Of a DNA stretch of 61,329 bases, positions 47,371-57,100 are shown piece after piece. The notes beneath the pieces were generated by a model. It worked only from the letters and a program-made list of their open reading frames with translations. It was not told the origin of the DNA and ran no database searches. The stretch's first letter is position 1; each line of letters starts with the position of its first letter. Source of the DNA: Mitsuaria chitosanitabida ATCC BAA-476 = NBRC 102408 (GTDB lineage Bacteria > Pseudomonadota > Gammaproteobacteria > Burkholderiales > Burkholderiaceae_C). Both the position numbers and the translations under genes were made by a program. The stretch is from positions 1 through 61,329 of the forward strand of contig NZ_BCYP01000029.1 of NCBI RefSeq assembly GCF_001598255.1. Reading direction: 5' to 3'.

Positions 47371-48182
47371 CGCGGGCTTTCGGGGGAGGAGGCCGGCGCG
47401 GCGGCCGGCGAGATCGGGGGGGATGCGCCGTCGGCGGCGGTCAGCCGGGCCAGGCGCTCGCGCAGGCGCTGCGCGGCGGCCGGGGCGACGGCGTCCAGGC
47501 CGGGCAGCAGGTAGCCGCTGCGGCTCCTGACGATGCGGTCGGAGAGGTGGTCCAGCAGGAAGTCCGGCGCCTCGCGGTAGACGCTGGGCAGGTGGAAGAT
47601 CCCGTGGAAGCCGAAGGTGGGGAAGGGCACGGCGGGGAACTCGACCGAGAAGTGCTGCGCGATCGCCTTGGGCGCGAAGCGGCAGCCGGCCTGCTCCAGC
47701 ACCGGCCGCATCGTGCGGCAGATGAAGAGGTCCTCGGCCTCGGTCGGGTCCGGGTAGTCCAGTTGCGCGACCGCGTGGACCAGGCGCCTGGAGCGCCACG
47801 AGAAGCCGCCGTTGCCCACCTCGTTGTCGGGGTAGTTGGGCCAGGGCGCGCCGATGTAGTCGTAGTGCAGGAAGTGCGGCGAGAACTGGTCGGCGTTGAG
47901 CACGAAGCCGTCGTACTGGATCACCAGCACGTGATCGGCGCTCAGGTGCCCGGCGAGCTCGCGCGTGATCAGCAGGTTGTACTCGGTGATCGAGCGCAGC
48001 GTCGGCACCGGGATCACCGGCAGGCCGGGCCAGAGCTCGGGCCGGTCGGAATAGATCAGCACTTGGCTGAAGGGCAGCCCCTGCGCCTCCATCAGCCGCA
48101 TGCTGTGCAGCAGCGCCTGGCGCGCCAGCACATGCAGGTCGGTGTCGACGATGGCGACGGCCAGGCTGGGCTTGGCGGCCAT
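47367..48182 (-). CDS. DUF5672 protein, putative sugar-transferase-like enzyme
   Basis: A 271-residue protein of the DUF5672 type: SLAVAIVDTDLHVLARQALLHSM, TEYNLLITRELAGHLSADHVLVIQYDGFVLNAD, DYIGAPWPNYPDNEVGNGGFSWRSRRLV. The D-G-F-V and E-V-G-N-G-G-F-S motifs echo GT-A glycosyltransferases. Stop and start overlap the upstream gene (TGATG); GTG 48185 is a possible alternative start. Family function is not established, but it commonly sits in surface-polysaccharide clusters. Confidence 0.78.
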   Translation of the reverse strand: MAAKPSLAVAIVDTDLHVLARQALLHSMRLMEAQGLPFSQVLIYSDRPELWPGLPVIPVPTLRSITEYNLLITRELAGHLSADHVLVIQYDGFVLNADQFSPHFLHYDYIGAPWPNYPDNEVGNGGFSWRSRRLVHAVAQLDYPDPTEAEDLFICRTMRPVLEQAGCRFAPKAIAQHFSVEFPAVPFPTFGFHGIFHLPSVYREAPDFLLDHLSDRIVRSRSGYLLPGLDAVAPAAAQRLRERLARLTAADGASPPISPAAAPASSPESPR

Positions 48183-49336
48183 CACATCAGGTCCAGCAGC
48201 TGCTTCGTGACCGTCGCCCAGGAGAAGCGCTGCGCCAGGCGCTGGCGCGCGGCCTCGCGGCGGCCGGCCGGCGGCAGGCGGTGCTCGACCACCTGCAGCA
48301 TGGCCTCGCGCAGATCCTCCAGATCCGGCACGACGAAGGCGCCTACCGGCTGCGGCGCGTCGGCGTCGGTGCCGGGGCGGCTGTGCAGGCGATGGCAGAG
48401 CTCGGGCGGGGTGAAATCGTCGGTGGCGCCGCCGCCGCTGACGATCACGTGCGTGCCGCAGCCCATGGCCTCGAGCACCGGCAGGTTGAAGCCCTCGGCG
48501 CGGTAGGGGGAGAGGTAGGCGTCGGACAGCGCGTAGAGCGAGCGCAGCTGCGGCAGGTTCAGGCTGGTCGACAGCACCGAGATCCCGTCCCGCACCTGCG
48601 GCGTGTTGAGCTGCGGCGCGCGGGTGGCCATCTCGGCGAAGACGCGATCCACGCCGATCCCATACAGGCCCTGGTGGTCCTTGAGGATCAGCCGCACCGG
48701 CAGGCCCTGCAGGCGCAGCTCGGCGAAGGCCAGCAGGATCAGGTCGATGCCCTTGTTCCAGGTGGCGACGCCGACGTTGGTGAAGACGGTCTCGTGCGGC
48801 TGCAGGCCCAGCGCGGCGCGGGCGGCCTGGCGCTGCTCGGCCGTCATCGGGAAGAAGGTGTCGGTCTTGTAGCCGTGCGGGACCACGTGGACCTTGTCCG
48901 CGTCGAAGCCGTGGTCCACCAGCCGGGCCTTGGACCAGCGCGTCGGCGTGACGACGAAGTCATCGCCCTGGGTCAGCGCGGCGGGCGGCATCTCGGGCGG
49001 ATCGAAGCTCTTGCCGGACAGGCCGAACTCGGTGACCACGAAGGTCGCGTTGCGCCGCGCCGCGGCCATGTCGCCCAGTCGGACCGGGGAGGCGATGCGC
49101 AGGCGCACGTCCACGACCTGGTCGCCGGGATCGGGCAGGGCGTCGATGACGGCGCGCTCCTCGGGGGCGAAGCCGGAATCCAGCTTGTTCTTGTCCCAGT
49201 GGGGCAGGAAGAAGGGCGCGTCGCGGTGGAACAGCTGGAAGCGCGGGTCCTTCGCCATCTCCAGGATCTGGTTCTGGTTGACCATCGCGATGGAGTGGTT
49301 CACCCCCCGCCAGCCCTCGATGCACAGTGTTTTCAA
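48182..49336 (-). CDS. glycosyltransferase, GT4 family (TTG start)
   Basis: A 384-residue GT-B glycosyltransferase. The N-terminal acceptor domain starts LKTLCIEGWRGVNHSIAMVNQ. The donor domain has HVVPHGYKTDTFFP, FTNVGVATWNKGIDLIL and SPYRAEGFNLPVLEAMGCG, the last containing the E-x7-E nucleotide-sugar site. No ATG stands at the right place; TTG 49336 with AGGGGA eight bases upstream fits best. First gene of the glycosyltransferase operon and 178 bases downstream of the giant octad-repeat gene on the same strand, so it may modify that protein or a surface glycan. Confidence 0.82.
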   Translation of the reverse strand: MKTLCIEGWRGVNHSIAMVNQNQILEMAKDPRFQLFHRDAPFFLPHWDKNKLDSGFAPEERAVIDALPDPGDQVVDVRLRIASPVRLGDMAAARRNATFVVTEFGLSGKSFDPPEMPPAALTQGDDFVVTPTRWSKARLVDHGFDADKVHVVPHGYKTDTFFPMTAEQRQAARAALGLQPHETVFTNVGVATWNKGIDLILLAFAELRLQGLPVRLILKDHQGLYGIGVDRVFAEMATRAPQLNTPQVRDGISVLSTSLNLPQLRSLYALSDAYLSPYRAEGFNLPVLEAMGCGTHVIVSGGGATDDFTPPELCHRLHSRPGTDADAPQPVGAFVVPDLEDLREAMLQVVEHRLPPAGRREAARQRLAQRFSWATVTKQLLDLM

Positions 49337-49453
49337 CGCGGAATCCCCTTTTGACGCTCCGGCCGCGCGCCCGGAGCCGGGGCGGCCATCCCATCGATGT
49401 CCGGCCGATTGTGTCGCGGCCGGCGGGCCGACCATCTTCGGATAAGGGGGACA

Positions 49454-49473
49454 GGCCCGGCCAACTCCGGGCC
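49454..49473 (-). terminator. hairpin between octad-repeat gene and glycosyltransferase operon
   Basis: GGCCCGG/CCGGGCC 7-bp stem with six-base loop, followed on the minus strand by TGTCCCCCTTA. A weak intrinsic terminator or attenuator; it may reduce but not abolish read-through into the glycosyltransferase genes. Confidence 0.45.
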
Positions 49474-49514
49474 GGGCGGGGGGGCCGTCAGGGGGCGAGG
49501 GCCCGCCCGGGGGC

Positions 49515-52500
49515 TCAGATCAGCGCCGCGGCGCCGTCGTCCTCGCCGAGCTTGCGCATCGTCGCGTGGATCGCCGCGAGCGCGGCGTGGTGGACGTGGG
49601 TGCCGTCGTCCGAGGCGGCCGTGCCCGAGGCCGCGGCCGCGGCGGTGCTGCCCGAGGCGGTCGACGCGTGGGACGCGTCCGCCAGCACCGACGCGGTCGG
49701 CGCCGCCAGCACGTCGGAGGCGGCGATGTGCGCCTTGGCCTCGGTCGCGCTGGCGGTGCCGCTGGCCGTCGCGCCGTCGCCGGTCGACTTCGAGAACCAG
49801 ACGTCGCCCATCTGGTGGGTGACGCCGTCGGCCGTCTTGTAGCCGGAGATCAGGCCGATCACGTTGCCGTGGTCGATCGTCGAGCTGGCCTTGGCGTTCA
49901 GGTCCAGCTCGACGATGCCCAGCTCGGCCAGGGTCTTGAGCTCGCCCGTCTCGGTCTTGCCGTCGCCGTTGGCGTCGACCCAGACCCGCAGCTGGCTGAA
50001 GTTGGCGTCCAGCGCATTGAGCGCGTGGTCGCCGTTGGTGTCCATCGCGGCCATGGCCTCGTAGCCGTTGGCCGCGTGCTTGCCGTTGGCCAGGACGGTG
50101 CCGGTGCCGAAGAGCTCCGCGCCCGAGTCGATCTGGCCGTTGCCGTTGATGTCCCGCGCCAGCAGCCCGTTGCCGCCCGCCATCCAGCCCCATTGCTGGG
50201 CCTGGCCGGTGTTGTTCATGTCGAAGCTGACCCCGTGCTCCGCCGACACCGTGCCCAGCCCGTGGCCGTCCAGGTTCAGCATGATGGGCGTGGCCAAGAA
50301 CAGCGCGTCCAGCTGCTTGCCCGACATCGCGTGCAGCGCGTCCGTCGAGAAGGACAGCACCTGGTCCATGTTCAGCGCCGCCAGGTCGCGGGTCTCGAAG
50401 CCCACCACCGCGTCGCTGGTGATCGCGTGGATCTGGTCCAGCGTCAGCGCCTTGGCCTGGTCGCGGCTGAGCGCGGCCAGCTCGTCGCTGGACATGGTGG
50501 AGAAGCCCTCGGACGAGATCGCCGCCAGCTGCGCCGTGGTCAGCGCCATCACCTGTTGGCTGTCCATCGCGGCGATGGCGTCGCTGCTCAGCGCCGCGAT
50601 CGAGGCGTTGTTCAGGCCGTGCAGCACCTGCGTGCTCAGGCCGTGGATCTGGTCCGAGCCCAGGCTGGCGAAGACGTCCGTGGACAGCGCGTTCAGCGTC
50701 GTCGTGGTCAGCACGTGGAAGGCGCCGGAGCTCAGCGCCATGTAGTCCTCGGAACCGAAGCCCGAGAGCTGCGTCGTCGTCATCTCGACCAGCTGGGTGC
50801 TGGTCATCGCATGGACCTGGTCGGTGGTCAGGGCGGCGAAGTCGCCCACGCTCATGATCCGGATCGCGCTGCCGCGCAGCAGGGCGAAGTCCTGCGACTC
50901 GATCGCCGCGATCTGGTCCGTGCTCCAGGCCAGCACCTGCACATTGGTCACGCCCAGCATCTGCGCGGTGGTCAGCGCCTGGATCTGGTCCGTGGTCATG
51001 GCCGCGGCCTGCTGGTAGGTCAGGTTGCCGACCTGATCGGCCCGCAGCGCGGCGACCTGGTCGACCGTCAGCAGCGCGATCTGGTCGGAGCTCAACGCCC
51101 GCAGCGCGGTGGAGTGCAGCACCGCCAGGTCCTGGGTCTCGATCGCGTTCAGGTGGGCCGCGTCGAAGGCCGCCAGCTGCGACGAGCGCAGCGCCGCGAA
51201 CTGCGCCGTGGTCAGCGCCGCGATGGCGTCGGTGGACAGCGCCTCCAGCTGCAGCGAGTTCAGCGCCGCCATCTGCTTGGGCGACAGCGCCGCGATCTGC
51301 GCCAGGTCCAGCGCGCCGAACTGGTCGCTGCTCATGCCGATGATGGCGCCCGTCCCCAGGCTGGCCAGCTGGCTGGTGCTGAGGTGGTCGATCTGGTCGG
51401 CGGTCAGGCCCAGCAGCTGCCTGGAGCTCAGCGCCGCGAGCTGCGCGTTGCTCAGCGCCGCGACGGCGTCGCCGGTGAGGGCGCCCAGCTGGGTCGAGCT
51501 CAGGCCCAGCAGCGCGCGGGTGTTCAGGCCGACGACGTCGGCCACCTCCAGGTTGGCGAGCTGGTCGGTGCTCAGCGCCGCCAGCTGCTTCGACGAGAAG
51601 ACGGCGAACTGCGAGGAGTCCAGCGCGTTCAGGTCGGCCTGCTGAAGCCCGGCCATCTGGGCCGTGGTCAGCGAGGCCACCTGGTTGGTGCGCAGCGCCG
51701 CGAACTGCTCCGGCACCAGGCCGTTGAGCTGGTCCGTGGTCAGGGCCTGCAGCGCCTGCACGGTCAGGCCGCGCACGCCGTCGGTGGACATGGCGTCGAT
51801 CTGCGACGGCGTCAGCGCCGCCACCTGGCCGGTCGACAGCAGCGAGGTCTGGCTGCTGCCGAAGGCGCCCACCTGCTCGCGGCTCAGCGCGTGCACCTGG
51901 GCCGTGCTCAGCATGATCAGGTAGCCCGGCTTGACGGCGGCCAGCAGGTCGGGGGTCAGCGCGCCGATCTCGTCGGTGGAGATCGCCGCCAGCTGGTAGG
52001 AGGTCAACGCCGCGAAGTGCTGCGAGCCCAGCGCGTTCAGCGTGTCGTGGTCCAGGCTGCGGACCTGGGCCGTGGTCAGCGCCGCGAGCTGCGCGTCGCG
52101 CATCTGCGCCACGCCGGTGGGGCCGAGCGCGTCCAGCTGGGTGCTCGACAGGCCGCGGATGGCCAGCGTCGTGATGCCTTGCAGCGCGGCCGCGCTGAGC
52201 GACTGCAGCTGGCTGTCCGTCAGGCCGCTGATCTGCAGCGTGCTCAGCACGCTGGTCTGCTGCGAGGTCATCGCGCCCACCAGCGAGACGTCCAGCGCCT
52301 GCACCTGCTGGCTGCTCAGCGAGCGGATCACCGTCGCCGACAGGGCACCGAAGTCCTCGGCCTGCAGGTGCGCGACCTGGTCGGTGGTCAGCCCGCGGAA
52401 CTGCTGCGAGCTCATCGCGGCGAACTGCGCCGTGGTCAGGGTGTTCAGCTCGTCGAAGGACAGGGCCGACAGCTGGCCGGTGGTCAGCGCGCGCACCTGG

Positions 52501-54023
52501 TTGCTGGTCAGCGCGGTGAGCTGGTCCGAGGTCAGCATCTCCAGCTGCGCCTGCGACAGCGTCGCGATCACGCGGGTGGACAGCGCCTGGATGGCCGACG
52601 GGGTCAGCGCGGCGAGCTGGGCGTCGGTCAGGTGGCTCAGCTGCAGCGTGCCCAGGGCGCCGGTCTGCGTGCTGGACAGGGCCGCCATCTGGTCCGGATC
52701 CAGCGACGCGAGCTGCGCCGCGGTCAGGCCCTTGAGCGCGATGCTGCTCAGCGCGGCCAGGTCGTCGGTGCTCAGCGAGTGGAACTGCGCCGTGCTCAGC
52801 GAGGCGAGCTGGCCCGAGGTCAACGCCGCGATCTGGGTGGTCGAGAAGGCCGCCAGGTCGTCGGTGCCGAAGGCGGCCAGCTGGCGCGTGGTGATGGCCG
52901 CGACCTGGATGGTCTTGAGCGCGCCGAGCTGGTCGGGGCTCATGGCCGCCAGCACCTCGGGCTTCAGGCCGGCCAGGGCCATGCTGCTCAGCGAGCGCAG
53001 CTCGTCGGTGCTGAACGACGGCAGCTGGCCCGAGTTCAGGCCGATCAGCTGGGTCGAGGTCAGGCTGGCGACCTGGGTGGACGTCAGCGCGTCCAGCTGG
53101 TCCGAGCTCAATACCGACAGCTGGGTCGAGTCCAGGGTGCGGATGCCCTTGGTGCCGATGACGGCCAGGTCCTGGCCCTCCAGCGCGGCCACCTGCGTGG
53201 TGTTCAGCGACTTGATCTGCAGCGTGCCGACGGCGGCGAACTGGTCCGTCGTCAGCGCGATCAGGGCGTCGGTGCCCAGCGTGCGGAACTGCTGGCTGGT
53301 CATCGCGCCGACCTGCTGGCTGGACAGCGACTGCACCGCGTCCGAGGACAGGTGCGAGACCGCCTCGGTGCTCAGGCCGCGCACGGCGGCGGTGGTCAGC
53401 GCCTGCAGCGCGGTGGTGGTCAGCGAACTCAGCTGGTCGCCGTTCAGGCCGCGGGTCTGGTTGCCGCGCAGGGCGCCGATCTGGTCGGTGCTCAGCGCGT
53501 TGAGCTGGTCGCTGCTCAGCGCGCCGATCTGGATCGTGTTGAGCACCTGCATCGAGGCGGTGCTCAGCACGCCCACCTCGTCGGTGGTCAGCAGCTGGAT
53601 CTGCTGGCTGCCCAGGCCCCGGATCTGCACCGAGGACATGGCCGCGACCTGCTGGCTGTCCAGCGCGCTGAACTGGTCGCTGGTCATGCGGCGCAGCCGA
53701 TCCACCGTCAGCGCGGGCATCTGGTCGGAGCTCAGCGCGTGGATCTGGTCGGTGGTCAGCACCGCCAGCGCGTTGGTCGTCAGGGTGCGCAGCGCCGCGG
53801 TGTTCAGCGCCTGGATGTCGGCCGTCTCCATCGCCGACAGATGGCCCGAGGCCATGAAGCTGAGCTGGCGCGCGTTCAGCGAGGCCACCTGCAGCGTGGT
53901 CAGCGCCACCACCTGATCGGCGCTCAGCAATGCCCACTGCGCCCCCGTCAGCGTCGCGAGCTGGGCGGTGGTGAGCGCGGCGATCTGATCGGGGGTGAGC
54001 GATCCGACGTCGAAGGTGGCCAT
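49515..54023 (-). CDS. giant octapeptide-repeat protein A with C-terminal calcium-loop domain
   Basis: A 1502-residue protein. After MATFDV, residues 7-1238 are 154 consecutive octads of the form x-[AG]-L-[ST]-[ST]-x-[QD]-[VIL] (AALTTAQL, HALSSDQM) without a single register shift. Residues 1239-1502 form a distinct C-terminal domain starting FLATPIMLNLDGHGLGT, with WGWMAGGNGLLARDINGNG, a D-x-N-G-D-H loop and D-A-N-G-D-G-K-T-E-T-G-E, like EF-hand/dockerin-type calcium loops of large secreted RTX-associated proteins. An Ala/Ser-rich linker and the tail MRKLGEDDGAAALI close it. No N-terminal signal peptide, so type I-like export is plausible. Start 54023 begins the repeat register; upstream codons to 54113 are unlike it; ribosome site weak. 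I recognise no family name for the octad. Confidence 0.9.
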   Translation of the reverse strand: MATFDVGSLTPDQIAALTTAQLATLTGAQWALLSADQVVALTTLQVASLNARQLSFMASGHLSAMETADIQALNTAALRTLTTNALAVLTTDQIHALSSDQMPALTVDRLRRMTSDQFSALDSQQVAAMSSVQIRGLGSQQIQLLTTDEVGVLSTASMQVLNTIQIGALSSDQLNALSTDQIGALRGNQTRGLNGDQLSSLTTTALQALTTAAVRGLSTEAVSHLSSDAVQSLSSQQVGAMTSQQFRTLGTDALIALTTDQFAAVGTLQIKSLNTTQVAALEGQDLAVIGTKGIRTLDSTQLSVLSSDQLDALTSTQVASLTSTQLIGLNSGQLPSFSTDELRSLSSMALAGLKPEVLAAMSPDQLGALKTIQVAAITTRQLAAFGTDDLAAFSTTQIAALTSGQLASLSTAQFHSLSTDDLAALSSIALKGLTAAQLASLDPDQMAALSSTQTGALGTLQLSHLTDAQLAALTPSAIQALSTRVIATLSQAQLEMLTSDQLTALTSNQVRALTTGQLSALSFDELNTLTTAQFAAMSSQQFRGLTTDQVAHLQAEDFGALSATVIRSLSSQQVQALDVSLVGAMTSQQTSVLSTLQISGLTDSQLQSLSAAALQGITTLAIRGLSSTQLDALGPTGVAQMRDAQLAALTTAQVRSLDHDTLNALGSQHFAALTSYQLAAISTDEIGALTPDLLAAVKPGYLIMLSTAQVHALSREQVGAFGSSQTSLLSTGQVAALTPSQIDAMSTDGVRGLTVQALQALTTDQLNGLVPEQFAALRTNQVASLTTAQMAGLQQADLNALDSSQFAVFSSKQLAALSTDQLANLEVADVVGLNTRALLGLSSTQLGALTGDAVAALSNAQLAALSSRQLLGLTADQIDHLSTSQLASLGTGAIIGMSSDQFGALDLAQIAALSPKQMAALNSLQLEALSTDAIAALTTAQFAALRSSQLAAFDAAHLNAIETQDLAVLHSTALRALSSDQIALLTVDQVAALRADQVGNLTYQQAAAMTTDQIQALTTAQMLGVTNVQVLAWSTDQIAAIESQDFALLRGSAIRIMSVGDFAALTTDQVHAMTSTQLVEMTTTQLSGFGSEDYMALSSGAFHVLTTTTLNALSTDVFASLGSDQIHGLSTQVLHGLNNASIAALSSDAIAAMDSQQVMALTTAQLAAISSEGFSTMSSDELAALSRDQAKALTLDQIHAITSDAVVGFETRDLAALNMDQVLSFSTDALHAMSGKQLDALFLATPIMLNLDGHGLGTVSAEHGVSFDMNNTGQAQQWGWMAGGNGLLARDINGNGQIDSGAELFGTGTVLANGKHAANGYEAMAAMDTNGDHALNALDANFSQLRVWVDANGDGKTETGELKTLAELGIVELDLNAKASSTIDHGNVIGLISGYKTADGVTHQMGDVWFSKSTGDGATASGTASATEAKAHIAASDVLAAPTASVLADASHASTASGSTAAAAASGTAASDDGTHVHHAALAAIHATMRKLGEDDGAAALI
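50310..54005 (-). repeat. array of 154 coding octads (24-bp units), diverged
   Basis: 3696 bases = 154 x 24 with perfect register. Position 3 is nearly always Leu (or Met/Phe/Ile), positions 4-5 Ser/Thr, position 7 Gln/Asp/Glu, position 8 hydrophobic. No obvious higher-order period, unlike the neighbouring gene, so this array looks older or less homogenised. Confidence 0.92.
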
Positions 54024-54120
54024 CTGTGGAACGAGTACTTCGGAGAGAACTTCCGGGAGGAAACCTGAGGTCTGTCGTCTGCGGCCATGGGGCGAGGCGC
54101 CCGCCGGCCGCAAACGGCAA

Positions 54121-54143
54121 ACCGGGGGCGCGAGGCCCCCGGT
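54121..54143 (-). terminator. intrinsic terminator after octad-repeat gene B
   Basis: ACCGGGGGC (54121-54129) and GCCCCCGGT (54135-54143) form a perfect 9-bp stem, loop of five, followed on the minus strand by TTTGCCGTTTG. It lies 14 bases after the stop of the upstream giant gene, so protein A likely has its own promoter in the remaining 97 bases (54024-54120). Confidence 0.75.
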
Positions 54144-54156
54144 TCCGGTGCGGTGC

Positions 54157-57100
54157 TTAGATCAGCGGGCCCGAACCGGACTGGTCGTCTTCATGCAGCT
54201 TCTTGTAGGCCGCGCTCATGACGTCGGCGTGGACCGTCGCATCCGTCGCCGTGCTGGCCGCCGCGGTCGCCGCCGCCGTGGTCACGGTCGCGGTGTGCGT
54301 CGTGCCGCCGGTCAGCAGGTTGGCCTCGGGCTGCGCCAGCAGGTCGCCCAGTTGCGGCGTCGTGCCGGTCGTGGCCGTGGTGCCGGTCGTCGCATGCTGG
54401 GTCGCGCCGTCCTTGGCCAGCCAGACGTCGGACATCTCGTGCGTCGTGCCGTCGGCCTTGGTGTAGCTCGACACCAGACCCACGACGTTGCCGTTGTCGA
54501 CGTGCGTGGTCTTCGTGGCGTTCAGGTCGAGGTCGACGATGCCCAGGTCGGTCAGGGACTTCATCTCGCCCGCCTCGACCTTGCCGTCGTGGTTGGCGTC
54601 CACCCAGACCTGCAGCTTGCTGAAGTCCGCGTCCTTGGCGTTGATGTGGCCGTCATGGTTGACGTCCAGCGAGCCCAGGGCGCCGAAGCCGTCCAGCCCC
54701 TTGCGGCCGTTCACCGAGGTGCCCGAGCCGAAGAGCTCGGAACCGTCGTCGATCTGGCCGTTGCCGTTGCGGTCCATCACCAGCAGACCGGTGTTGCCGG
54801 CGGTCCAGCCCCACTTGTCGGTGTGGCCGGAGGCGTTCAGGTCGAAGTTCACGCCGTTGGCCGCCGAGGTGGTGTGGATGCCCGTGCCGTCCAGGTCCAG
54901 CATGATCGGCGTGGCCAGGAACACCGAGTTGCGCTGTTCGTCGGTCCAGCCGGCACGCTGCTCGGAGGTCATCGCCAGCACCTGCTCCATGTTCATGGAG
55001 GCCAGGTCCTGCGTGTCCCAGCCGATGAACTGGTCGGAGGTCATGGCCACGATCTGGTCCGTGGTCAGGCCCTGCACCTGGATCGAGGTCAGCGCGTGGA
55101 TGTCCGAGGAGTCCATCGCCAGGATCTGGCTCGTCGTGAAGGCGTGCATCTGCGCCGAGGTCAGCGTCGCGAAGTGCTGGCTGGTGAAGGCGTTGATGTC
55201 GTCCGTCGTCAGGGCCGCGATCTGGTCGGTGCCCAGCGCATGCATCTGCGCCGTGCTGAACTCATGGACCTGGTCGCTGGACAGGGCCGCGATCTGATCC
55301 GTGTGGAAGGCGTGGATCGCCGCGGTGCTCAGCGCATCGATGCCGTCGGTCGAGATGGACGCGATGTCCGCCGTCTCGATGCCCACGATCTGGGCCGAGC
55401 TCACCGCGCTCCACTGCGCCGAGGTCATCGCGTGGATCTGGTCCGACGTGAAGGCCGCGAAGTCACCGGAGTCGAAGGCCACCAGGTTGGTGCTGCTGAT
55501 CGCCGCCAGGTCGCCGCTGTCGATCGCCATCACCTGGTCGGTGGTGAAGGCGTGCAACTGCGCCGAGGTCATGGACACGATCTGCTGCGAGGTCAGCGCC
55601 TGCACGTCGTCGGTCGCCATCTGGCTGACCTGCAGCGTGCTCAGGGCCGAGACCTGCTGCGTGCTCAGCGCCGCGATCTGGTCGGAGCCCAGCGCTTCCA
55701 GCTGCGCGCTGTCCAGCGAGCGGATGGCCGCCGTGCCCAGCATGCGCAGGTCGGCCGTCTCGAAGGCCGCCATCTGGGCCGTCGTCAGGCCGTCGACCTG
55801 GACCGAGGTCAGGGCCGCCGCCTGGACGGTGGACAGCGCCACGATCGCGTCGGTGCTCAGGGCGCCGATCTGCGTCGAGCTCAGGGCCAGCATCTGCGTG
55901 CTGCTCAGCGCGGCCACGTCGGCCGTCTCCATCGCCGAGATCTGCGCCGTCGTCAGGGCCTGCAGCTGGCTGTTGCTCAGCGCGCGGATCTGGCCGCTGG
56001 TCAGGGCGTTGAAGTCGTCGCTGGTCAGGTTGGCGATCTGGCCGGTCGTCAGGCTGGCGACCTGGGTGGTCGTCAGCGCGGCGATCTGGTCGGACCCCAG
56101 GGCGTCCAGTTGCGTGGAGGTCAGGGCGCGCAGGGCGGCCGTGCTCATCGAGCGCAGATCCCCGGTTTCCAGCGCCGCCATCTGGTCGGTCGTCAGACCC
56201 GCCACCTGGGTGGAGGTCAGCGCCGCCGCCTGGCTCGAGGTCAGGGCGACGATCGAGTCGGTGCTCAGGGCGCCGATCTGGGCCGAGCCGAGCGCGATCA
56301 CCTGGTTGGTGTTCAGCGCGGCGACGTCCAGGCTCTCCATCGAGGCGATCTGGCCGGTGGTCAGCGATTGCAGCTGCTGCGTGGTCAGGGCCTTGATCTG
56401 GCCGCTGGTCAGCGCGTTCAGGTCGTCGCTGGTCAGGTTGCTCACCTGGCCGGTCGTCAGGCTGGCGACCTGCTGGGTCGTCAGCGCGCCGATCTGGTCG
56501 GTGTGCAGGGCGTTGAGCTGGTCGCTGGTCAGGGCGCGCAGGGCGGCCGTGTTCAGGGACTTCAGGTCACCGGACTCGATGGCGCCCATCTGGTCGGTGG
56601 TCAGGCCCGCGACCTGCTTGCTGGTCAGCGCGGCGACCTGGGTGGAGGTCAGCGCGACGATCGCGTCGGTGCTCAGGGCGCCGACCTGGGCCGAGCCCAG
56701 CGCCGCCACCTGGTTGGTGGCCAGCGCCTGCACGTCGGCGGTTTCCATCGTCGAGACCTGGGCCGTGGTCAGCGCGGCGACCTGGCCGGTCGTCAGCGCC
56801 TTGATCTGCGCGCTGGTCAGCGCGTTCAGGTCGTCGCTGGTCAGGTTGGCGATCTGGGCGGTGGTCATCGCGGCGACCTGCTGGGTCGTCAGCGCGGCGA
56901 TCTGGTCGCTGTTCAGGGCTTCCAGCTCGGCGGAGGTCAGCGAGGCGACCTGGCCGGTCGTCAGCGCGCGCAGCTGGCCGGTGGTCAGCGCGGCGAAGTC
57001 GTCGGTGGCGAACTGGCTGATCTGCGTGGTCGACAGGGCCTGCAGCTGCTGCGAGGTCAGGGCTTCGATCTGGTCGGAGCCCAGGGCCTGCAGCTGGTCG

